Assembly (NCBI GenBank): GCA_030590745.1
Contig: JAUVCS010000053.1
Span: forward strand, 1-6,408
Source: Desulfuromusa sp.
GTDB taxonomy: Bacteria > Desulfobacterota > Desulfuromonadia > Desulfuromonadales > Geopsychrobacteraceae
Length of the DNA: 6,408 nucleotides
Reading direction: 5' to 3'
Part shown: positions 1 to 5,823 of the stretch, in pieces
Position numbering within the stretch: position 1 is the stretch's first letter
Layout of the letters: every line of letters starts with the position of its first letter
Made by a program: the position numbers and the translations under genes
Notes under the pieces: model-generated
Seen by the model: the letters and a program-made list of their open reading frames with translations, nothing else
Told to the model about the DNA's origin: nothing
Databases searched by the model: none

Positions 1-161
1 TCATCAAACAAATCCATCTGCTCAAATTTCAGCACTTCCGATTTAAACGGGCGGGGCTGAAACCGGGGGCAGTCAAGCATGACAATCGTCTCCGGCTGTT
101 TGCATTGGCGAATGCAGCGGCGGCAAAGCTTGTTAATCTCAGACCGATTTTTTTCTGCCAT
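1..161 (-). CDS. Small cysteine-rich protein, N-terminal part (cut by window edge)
   Basis: Reading leftward from the ATG at 161-159, 53 codons stay open to the window edge; the stop lies outside. The visible peptide starts MAEKNRSEINKLCRRCIRQC and carries four cysteines, C13, C16, C20 and C31, the first three as CxxCxxxC inside a basic stretch, the fourth in a 'LDCPRF' motif. The spacing suggests a small metal-binding (zinc or iron-sulfur) site, which is inference. It has no signal peptide or membrane segment, so it is probably cytosolic. A good ribosome site (AAGAGG on the minus strand, 172-167) sits 5 bases before the start, which supports a real gene. It is transcribed divergently from the hydrolase gene. 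I recall similar short uncharacterised proteins in Geobacter relatives but cannot name a family. The last visible residues (EQMDLFD) may be near the C-terminus. Confidence 0.66.
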   Translation of the reverse strand, partial: MAEKNRSEINKLCRRCIRQCKQPETIVMLDCPRFQPRPFKSEVLKFEQMDLFD

Positions 162-203
162 AACGACCTCTTACCAAGCAACTTTGATCTGCAATATTTC
201 CCA

Positions 204-213
204 AACAATTGTT
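204..213. promoter_or_regulatory. 10-bp perfect palindrome, possible operator
   Basis: AACAATTGTT reads the same on both strands and lies near the middle of the divergent intergenic region, touching the -35 element proposed for the plus-strand promoter. A dimeric regulator bound here could affect both genes. The flanking bases do not extend the symmetry. An AT-rich palindrome this short can arise by chance, so the regulatory role is only a suggestion. Confidence 0.2.
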
Positions 214-241
214 GTCTGCAGCCATAGTAAAATGCTAAATT
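212..241 (+). promoter_or_regulatory. Candidate sigma-70-type promoter for the hydrolase-led operon
   Basis: A possible -35 box TTGTCT (212-217, 4 of 6 consensus) is followed after 18 bases by TAAATT (236-241, 4 of 6) with an extended -10 TG at 233-234. An overlapping TAAAAT (228-233, 5 of 6) is a rival -10 but lacks a well-spaced -35. Transcription from the first pair would start near 248, about 34 bases before the ATG. Prediction by eye only. Confidence 0.3.
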
Positions 242-281
242 ACCAGCTTAATTGGATGGTTTTTATTCTCTCTATGGCTTC

Positions 282-1082
282 ATGATGCAGACAAAAACTC
301 TCAAAATAACGATCCTCGGTTCCGGAACAAGTACCGGCGTCCCGGTGATGGGCTGCCGCTGTGCGGTTTGTCGTTCCGATCACCCCCACAATCAGCGCAC
401 CCGCTGCAGCGCTCTGCTCAGCTATGGAAAATACAATATTTTGATCGATACCTCAACTGATCTGCGCCAACAGGCGCTGCGGGAGGATATCAGACACATT
501 GATGCGGTTTTTTACACCCACAGCCACGCAGACCACATGCATGGCATCGATGACCTGCGCGGTTTCAATTTGCACTCAAAACAACCGATCCCACTCTACG
601 GGTCAGAACAAACACTTGCAACCATCAGAACCAGTTTCAGCTATATTTTTGATAAATCAGAACCGGTCAGCTACATTCCCCGACTGGAACTGCATCCTAT
701 AGCTGCAGCAGTTGATCTTTTTGATCTGGAAATTGTTCCGATCCCGATGCTACATGGGCGCATGGAAGCCTTTGGCTATCGTTGCGGCCCGTTTGCCTAT
801 TTAACCGATTGCAACGTTATTCCAACAAGTTCACTTGATCTTCTGCATGGTTTGGAGGTATTAATTCTCGATGGTTTACGCTTTACCCCACACAGTACCC
901 ATTTCAACATTCCTCAGGCAATTGAAATGGCACAAAAGATTGGGGCAAAGCAAACCCTGCTCACTCATCTGAGCCATGAAGTTGATCACCCGGTCCATGA
1001 TCAACAATTACCTGATGGGATCAATCTCGCTTACGATGGTCAGTTATTTAATCTTTCTATGAATTCACCAGCACTGAAATAG
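282..1082 (+). CDS. PhnP-like metallo-beta-lactamase-fold hydrolase
   Basis: A 266-residue cytosolic metal-dependent hydrolase of the COG1235/PhnP type; characterised relatives cleave phosphodiesters such as cyclic phosphoribose phosphates. The N-terminus has the family GSGTSTGVP motif (13-21) and a cysteine cluster C25, C27, C30 followed by the R-x-R-C-S segment (39-43). The metal site is complete: H80, H82, D84, H85 (HSHADH), H158 (MLHG), D176 (YLTD), H229 (LTH); H207 (STHFN) is also conserved. The length is normal for the family. No phosphonate (phn) genes are nearby, so the substrate is unknown and the name phnP is not justified. Start: ATG 282 or the adjoining ATG 285; an in-frame TTG at 252 would add ten residues unlike the family's usual N-terminus. 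None of the three has a clear Shine-Dalgarno. It is the first gene of the plus-strand cluster, ending 8 bases before the next start. Confidence 0.88.
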   Translation: MMQTKTLKITILGSGTSTGVPVMGCRCAVCRSDHPHNQRTRCSALLSYGKYNILIDTSTDLRQQALREDIRHIDAVFYTHSHADHMHGIDDLRGFNLHSKQPIPLYGSEQTLATIRTSFSYIFDKSEPVSYIPRLELHPIAAAVDLFDLEIVPIPMLHGRMEAFGYRCGPFAYLTDCNVIPTSSLDLLHGLEVLILDGLRFTPHSTHFNIPQAIEMAQKIGAKQTLLTHLSHEVDHPVHDQQLPDGINLAYDGQLFNLSMNSPALK

Positions 1083-1090
1083 CTAATATT

Positions 1091-2905
1091 ATGAACACTG
1101 AGCTCAGACTACACGGGAAAGTCAACAATGATATTGAGTATTTTGCAACAGCTGCCGGTTGCAAAACGGCTCATCATCATTTCTTTCAGAGTGCTGATCA
1201 TAACCTCCGTTTTTTTGCTCCGGGGAGCGAACTTCTTCTTGGCCCAACCGGGTTACGCCTGGAAGGAACCGGCGGCACATTTTGTGAATATATGTTCGGT
1301 GTGGATCAGCCGGTCTCAGATTTGAGCAAAGAGGGGATCGTCAACCGTCTGATACTCCTTGGTGCTGGTTACAATCAAGCGGGAGATCTGGAAATCAGTC
1401 AGCGGAACCATATTGAGCAGAGCTATGAAGAGATTTTCCTGCAGGGGCATGCTGTTGATAATTACTTCTTTTTTGTCAGTGGTCTGGAAGGGCAAACACA
1501 TCAACTGCGACAGGAAGAGATCCTTCGCTACCTGGGGAAGGCTCTCAAACGCATTTCCAATCTCAATCATCAGGACGATTCTCAACTGGCGGAATCGCTA
1601 CTGGTCCAACTTCCGGAACAGTCTACCGTCTACCTGCTACGGCTATCTGATACCAAGCACCGCCATTTTCAGAAAGAGTTTCAAACTCTCTACTATCGGG
1701 ACCGCACCAGCACCACTTCTAACAATACTCAAACGGCCCTTCAGGAGCTGGCTGATAACCTTGGGATAGACCCCTACCAGAGTGAACGTATTCGCATTGA
1801 TGTGATGTACAAACACCGGGATAATTATCGCATTATTGATAATTACAAAAAGGTCCTGGTTGAATGTTATTTACAGGGGGATATCAACCATCAGCAAAAC
1901 GCTCGATTGACCCGGTTGAAAACTCTCGCTCTGCGGAATGAAATTCCCTCTGCCCTGTTGACAGCACTGGATGAAAAGTTAAAAACGCAGGTCAACAGTA
2001 TCGTCTATGAACCTGAATATACCGCAATCGCCAGAGATATCCTCCACGATCTGCTGCTGCGTAGAGGAATTAGCCAGCGGGACATGATTCAGCTTCTGTT
2101 TGCTAAGCAACACGCCCGACGCAACCATGATCACAGCTTTGAAAAGCTGCTTATGGAAACCGGGCAGTTATTCGATGAGCAAATTCGGGACGGGGCTCCC
2201 ATCTCGTTGCTGGAGGACTTCTCCTATATTATCACCTTTTTTGACCGCTACGACAGCACGGCAACAAAAATCAGCCAAATCGCCTTTATGGGAAGCTACC
2301 AACCAACTGAAGAGATACTCCATAGTCTATTGAACAGTCGTCAGGAATTCATCAAACTGACAAAAGGGTTATTTCAGAAACTTTTTTTTGAAGATATCTT
2401 CACCAATCATTACCTGGGACGCTTTGGCCGGCAGAAGCTGGTCTGCCTTGAAAAAGGGCTTGAGGAAAATGCCGCAGGGATCTCTACAGTCAAAAGGTTA
2501 ACCGCTGAGCTAAAGATGATCGACAGTCGGGAGAAACTGTATAACATTGTCCTCAGTCACGCCAAAGATCACATTCGCACCCGCTATTCACGCTATAATA
2601 CCCAAAGTGAACAAAATGAATTATGGAGTGAATTGAATAATGAACTATTGAGGATTGGTGTTATTAATAAAGAACTTGACCCCGAGCTGCTGCAAACCGT
2701 GATTCACGATATCAAAAAAGAGGCAGTCTATCTACGGCAGCTTCTTCCTGAAATAATTGCTAACAATAATATTGATTTGCGTAATGATTTTTTGGCTAAC
2801 AGTGGTCTGGATCATTTTTATATTGAAGAGCTGGAACGGGAATATTTCGCTTTAAACCAACTTGAAGAGGAACATTTACAGCAGCTCAGATCTGGATCAT
2901 TTTAG
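1091..2905 (+). CDS. Conserved large soluble protein of unknown function (possibly TIGR04442 family)
   Basis: A 604-residue protein with no signal peptide, no membrane segment and no enzyme motif I can recognise (no P-loop, no HD or metal cluster, no paired CxxC). The N-terminal 110 residues look mixed alpha/beta, with a glycine-rich stretch (LLLGPTGLRLEGTGG). From about residue 110 onward it looks mostly helical, rich in Leu, Glu, Gln and Arg. A basic/aromatic segment lies near 231-260 (RIRIDVMYKHRDNYRIIDNY), and the acidic, leucine-rich C-terminus may form a coiled coil. From memory it resembles a deltaproteobacterial family of unknown function that I believe is TIGR04442; that name needs a profile search. 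It starts 8 bases after the hydrolase stop with only a poor ribosome site, suggesting translational coupling, and ends 17 bases before fusA. The gene order suggests co-expression with EF-G, but no ribosome-binding motif is visible. Confidence 0.82.
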   Translation: MNTELRLHGKVNNDIEYFATAAGCKTAHHHFFQSADHNLRFFAPGSELLLGPTGLRLEGTGGTFCEYMFGVDQPVSDLSKEGIVNRLILLGAGYNQAGDLEISQRNHIEQSYEEIFLQGHAVDNYFFFVSGLEGQTHQLRQEEILRYLGKALKRISNLNHQDDSQLAESLLVQLPEQSTVYLLRLSDTKHRHFQKEFQTLYYRDRTSTTSNNTQTALQELADNLGIDPYQSERIRIDVMYKHRDNYRIIDNYKKVLVECYLQGDINHQQNARLTRLKTLALRNEIPSALLTALDEKLKTQVNSIVYEPEYTAIARDILHDLLLRRGISQRDMIQLLFAKQHARRNHDHSFEKLLMETGQLFDEQIRDGAPISLLEDFSYIITFFDRYDSTATKISQIAFMGSYQPTEEILHSLLNSRQEFIKLTKGLFQKLFFEDIFTNHYLGRFGRQKLVCLEKGLEENAAGISTVKRLTAELKMIDSREKLYNIVLSHAKDHIRTRYSRYNTQSEQNELWSELNNELLRIGVINKELDPELLQTVIHDIKKEAVYLRQLLPEIIANNNIDLRNDFLANSGLDHFYIEELEREYFALNQLEEEHLQQLRSGSF

Positions 2906-2910
2906 ATTTT

Positions 2911-2916
2911 GGAAGG
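2911..2916 (+). promoter_or_regulatory. Strong ribosome binding site for fusA
   Basis: GGAAGG lies 6 bases before the ATG at 2923 and fixes that start. An in-frame alternative is not needed: the protein begins MANPELNQVRNFGII, as expected for EF-G. This is the best ribosome site in the plus-strand cluster, so fusA may be translated more strongly than the two genes before it. Confidence 0.75.
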
Positions 2917-2922
2917 TATTTC

Positions 2923-4989
2923 ATGGCAAACCCTGAACTTAACCAGGTTCGCAATTTCGGCATTATCTCCCATATTGATGCTGGAAAAACCACCGTGTCT
3001 GAACGGATTCTGTTCTACGCCGGTGAAATCCATAAGATGGGTGAAGTCCATGATGGTATGGCAGTCATGGACTGGATGGAACAAGAGCAGGAACGTGGTA
3101 TTACCATTACTGCCACAGCCACCAACTGCCGTTGGAAAGATTACACTTTCAACCTGATCGATACCCCCGGCCACATCGACTTCACCATCGAAGTTGAACG
3201 TTCCCTGCGTGCTCTGGATGGTGCTGTTGCCATTTTCAGTGCCGTTGACGGGGTTCAACCACAAAGTGAATCGGTCTGGCGACAAGCCAACCGCTATCAG
3301 GTGCCACGGGTCTGCCTGATCAATAAAATGGATCGTATTGGTGCTGATTATCAGCAGGTCCTGGAATCGATGGTCAAGCAGCTGGATACCACTCCTTTGC
3401 TGCTGCAACTACCGCTGGGTGATGAAGATAAGTTTTATGGAGTGATCGACCTGATTACAGAAAAAACCATTCTTTTTACTGAAGATGACCTGGGACAGAC
3501 TTTAGTCTCCGGTGAAATCCCGGAGGAGCTACGTGAGATAACACAACAGCAGCGGGAGCTGATTATCGAAGCAGCTGCAGATTTCGATGATCATATTCTC
3601 GATGATTTTCTCGATGGAAAGCCAATTGCCGCAGAAAGGATTCTTCCCGCCTTGCGGAAAGGGGTTATCAGCTGTCAACTATATCCTGTTCTGCTGGGAT
3701 CGGCACTGCGTAATAAAGGGATTCAACCGCTTCTGGATACGATCTGTGCCCTGCTCCCCTCACCCCTTGACATACCACCATCCACAGCAATCCGACTCGA
3801 CAATCAGGAATCATGGGAAGTCACCACTGATCCACAGGCAGAACTCTGTGCGCTGGCATTTAAAGTTCTGGCTGACGAAGGGCGTAAACTAAGCTACCTG
3901 CGGATCTATTCCGGAAGTCTGATGCCGGGGGACGTGGTCTACAACAGCCGCACCCGGGAAAGTGAAAAAGTTGCCCGGCTGTTTCGGATGCATTCGCATA
4001 AACGGGAACGAATTCAGCAGGCGATTGCCGGAGACATTGTGACTGCAACCGGGCTGAAAAATATCCTGACCGGGGATACCATCAGTAATCCCGACCTGCC
4101 TTTGCAATTAGCTGGGCTTGACTATCCTGAACCGGTCGTCTCACTGGCTGTTGAGCCAAAAACTGTTGCCGACCGTGACAAGCTGCCGCTAGTTTTAGAG
4201 AAACTCCAGTGGGAAGATCCAACCTTTCGGGTCAAGGAAGATCCGGAAACGGGACAGACACTGTTGACCGGAATGGGTGAACTTCACCTGGAAGTGATTA
4301 TTCAGCGCCTGAAAAGTGATTTCGGGGTTGAAACTCAAACTGGAAGACCGCAAGTTGTTTACCGGGAAACAGTTCGTTGTGCAACAGAACAACATGAAAT
4401 ATTCGAACGGGAAATTGATGGAAAAACCCACTATGGTGAAGTTAAAATAAGACTTAACCCGACGGAACGAAAAAGTGGGATCAGTATTGACATCCCGGAG
4501 CAACTGCTTCTGGACTGGCCAAAAGAACTGGCGGAATTGATTAAAAAGAATCTGGCGGCGGCCTGTCAATCAGGTCAAATTGCCGGGTACCCGTTGACCG
4601 ATCTTCAACTCAGCCTGGTTGAAATACCCTATAACAGCAATAAGACAACCGACCTTGGTATCTCAGCAGCAATAAATAGAGCGATCAGCCGGGCATTGCA
4701 AAATGGCAAACCGACCCTGCTGGAACCGGTCATGGCTCTGGAACTTATCGCCCCCTCTGACTATACCGGCCGGGTTATGGGCAGTTTAAACCAGAAGCGG
4801 GGACAGATTGAGGGGGTTACCTCCCGTCCAGGACAGGATGTCATCCGCGCCACCGTCCCTTTATTGGAAATGTTTGGCTATATGACCGAACTGCGCAGTG
4901 CCACCAAAGGGCAAGGCAGTTTCACGATGGAGTTCTCCCACTTTGACCAAGCTCCAGCTGAAACATTGGAGAAGTTCGGAGTTTCATAG
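2923..4989 (+). CDS. fusA: Elongation factor G, divergent EF-G2-like paralogue
   Basis: A 688-residue translational GTPase acting on the ribosome. The G domain is intact: P-loop HIDAGKTT (17-24), switch I QERGITIT (56-63), DTPGH (80-84) with the catalytic His84, NKMD (134-137) and SAL (260-262). Domain II is about 305-392, domain III about 402-477 with GMGELHLE (450-457), domain IV about 480-598, and domain V follows from LEP (600-602), with MFGYMTELRSATKGQG at 650-665. Domain IV is unusual. The loop that reads GGRGQYGH in canonical EF-G is DGKTHYGE here (499-506), and the YHDVDSSE loop, with the translocation histidine, is YNSNKTTD (570-577). The following ISAAINRAISRAL resembles mitochondrial and spirochaete EF-G2 as I recall them; those act in ribosome recycling. 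rpsL, rpsG and tuf are absent, so a second, canonical fusA probably exists elsewhere. Identity as EF-G is certain; the recycling role is inference. Confidence 0.96.
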   Translation: MANPELNQVRNFGIISHIDAGKTTVSERILFYAGEIHKMGEVHDGMAVMDWMEQEQERGITITATATNCRWKDYTFNLIDTPGHIDFTIEVERSLRALDGAVAIFSAVDGVQPQSESVWRQANRYQVPRVCLINKMDRIGADYQQVLESMVKQLDTTPLLLQLPLGDEDKFYGVIDLITEKTILFTEDDLGQTLVSGEIPEELREITQQQRELIIEAAADFDDHILDDFLDGKPIAAERILPALRKGVISCQLYPVLLGSALRNKGIQPLLDTICALLPSPLDIPPSTAIRLDNQESWEVTTDPQAELCALAFKVLADEGRKLSYLRIYSGSLMPGDVVYNSRTRESEKVARLFRMHSHKRERIQQAIAGDIVTATGLKNILTGDTISNPDLPLQLAGLDYPEPVVSLAVEPKTVADRDKLPLVLEKLQWEDPTFRVKEDPETGQTLLTGMGELHLEVIIQRLKSDFGVETQTGRPQVVYRETVRCATEQHEIFEREIDGKTHYGEVKIRLNPTERKSGISIDIPEQLLLDWPKELAELIKKNLAAACQSGQIAGYPLTDLQLSLVEIPYNSNKTTDLGISAAINRAISRALQNGKPTLLEPVMALELIAPSDYTGRVMGSLNQKRGQIEGVTSRPGQDVIRATVPLLEMFGYMTELRSATKGQGSFTMEFSHFDQAPAETLEKFGVS
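4978..4981 (+). promoter_or_regulatory. Ribosome binding site inside the end of fusA
   Basis: GGAG sits 7 bases before the GTG at 4989 and 10 bases before the ATG at 4992. The spacing favours the GTG, whose G is the last base of the fusA stop codon (TAGTG). Either start would be read by ribosomes finishing fusA. Confidence 0.55.
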
Positions 4990-5729
4990 TGATGCAGCAT
5001 CAACCCAGAGCTACAAATACCCCACCGAAACACAAACGGTTTCAATTTCTGCAGGTAGTCATGCTGCTGCTGTTCCTTCTTCCCACCCTGTACTGCCAGA
5101 ACGCTGCCGCAGAAACTGCAGATCCGGATCCACTCCGCTGGCACAAAGAAATCAATCGGTTTGCCTGGCAGGATGCTAAAAACAGTTACCCCGAACAGGC
5201 GATGCTGTTTATTGGCAGCTCCAGTATCTATCGCTGGAAAACCGCTCAGGCTTTTCCCCGCTTACCAGTAGTCAACCGTGGTTTCGGGGGAAGCCAGATA
5301 TCCGATCTTAATTACCACTTTGAAGTTATCATCAAACAATATAACCCAGCTAAAATCATCTGCTACTGTGGCGAGAACGATGTAGCAGGGGAGAAAAATG
5401 AAGCGCAGATATTGACCGATTTCAAAACCTTCTCTACCCGGATAAAAAAAGAGCTGCCTGATACGATCCTGCTGTTTTTAGCGATCAAACCCAATCCACT
5501 ACACTGGAAAATGTGGGAGAGAATGGCAGAAACCAATCGCACAATCAAAAACTATTGCCAGAGCAGCGATCTCTGCATATTTCTCGATACCGCCACTCCC
5601 CTTCTCAATGTAAAGGGGGTTCCTGACAAGAATCTGTTTGCGGTAGATGGGTTACATCTGAACCCCGCTGGCTACACTATCTGGAACCATATTCTGGCAC
5701 CACATTTGACAATAGACAGTAAGCAATAA
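4989..5729 (+). CDS. Exported SGNH/GDSL-type esterase or lipase
   Basis: A 246-residue SGNH-fold hydrolase likely acting on an ester (lipid, acetylated glycan or similar) outside the cytoplasm. The N-terminus has a basic patch (KHKR, 14-17), a hydrophobic core (about 20-34) and a probable signal peptidase site after NAAA (about 41). Cys36 does not sit in a proper lipobox, so a lipoprotein is unlikely. All four blocks are visible: FIGSSSI with nucleophile Ser78 (74-80), NRGFGG with the oxyanion glycine (96-101), GEND with Asn130 (128-131), and DGLHLNPAGY with Asp220 and His223. The segment IKPNPLHWKMWERM also fits the esterase subfamily with FxGSSSI. The GTG start overlaps the fusA stop by one base; ATG 4992 is equally possible. 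The overlap implies co-translation with EF-G, although the two functions have no obvious link. Substrate unknown. Confidence 0.88.
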   Translation: MMQHQPRATNTPPKHKRFQFLQVVMLLLFLLPTLYCQNAAAETADPDPLRWHKEINRFAWQDAKNSYPEQAMLFIGSSSIYRWKTAQAFPRLPVVNRGFGGSQISDLNYHFEVIIKQYNPAKIICYCGENDVAGEKNEAQILTDFKTFSTRIKKELPDTILLFLAIKPNPLHWKMWERMAETNRTIKNYCQSSDLCIFLDTATPLLNVKGVPDKNLFAVDGLHLNPAGYTIWNHILAPHLTIDSKQ

Positions 5730-5766
5730 CTTTGATATTCCTACCTTTATCATTCACCGCTCTACG

Positions 5767-5793
5767 TTAACCCAGAAGATGCTTCTATATAAC
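5767..5793 (+). promoter_or_regulatory. Weak candidate promoter before the tamA-like gene
   Basis: TATAAC (5788-5793, 5 of 6 consensus) has TTAACC (5767-5772, 4 of 6) 15 bases upstream, a spacer shorter than ideal. The 94-base gap after the esterase gene (5730-5823) is long enough for a separate promoter. I see no terminator in it; the small AGAAG/CTTCT hairpin at 5774-5786 is not followed by a T tract, so read-through from the upstream cluster remains possible. Confidence 0.22.
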
Positions 5794-5823
5794 TTTCGCA
5801 ATGTAATCAAGGCGTTCATTTTA

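Larger units (their letters stand above)
162..281. promoter_or_regulatory. Divergent intergenic region between two gene starts
   Basis: These 120 bases separate two genes pointing away from each other, so both promoters should lie here or, for one of them, inside the opposite gene. The region is AT-rich and has no convincing small gene. It contains a perfect 10-bp palindrome and a plausible plus-strand promoter, listed separately. I found no convincing -35/-10 pair for the minus-strand gene. No hairpin followed by a T tract is visible. Confidence 0.5.

Noticed and set aside
79..285. Plus-strand open frame of 68 codons at the left end
   Set aside because: It overlaps the opposite small cysteine-rich gene, which has a better ribosome site, and runs through the divergent intergenic region.
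1359..1769. Plus-strand open frame of 136 codons inside the 604-residue gene
   Set aside because: Out-of-frame shadow with unusual composition, covered by a long continuous gene.
2902..3408. Minus-strand open frame of 168 codons opposite the start of fusA
   Set aside because: It lies fully under the conserved EF-G GTP-binding domain, and its translation looks like no known protein; a shadow of the coding strand.
4195..4569. Minus-strand open frame of 124 codons opposite domains III-IV of fusA
   Set aside because: Antisense to conserved EF-G sequence with no recognisable product.
5033..5100. Lipoprotein signal in the esterase (Cys36)
   Set aside because: The residues before the cysteine (TLY) do not fit a lipobox; an ordinary signal peptide with cleavage after NAAA fits better.
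5211..5235. GSSS instead of GDS at the esterase nucleophile as a lost active site
   Set aside because: The FxGSSSI form is normal for this SGNH subfamily, and the other catalytic residues are present.
5706..5734. Perfect TTGACA (5706-5711) near the end of the esterase gene as a promoter
   Set aside because: No acceptable -10 box lies 16-18 bases downstream.
5774..5786. AGAAG/CTTCT hairpin as a terminator after the esterase gene
   Set aside because: The stem is only five base pairs, not GC-rich, and no T tract follows.
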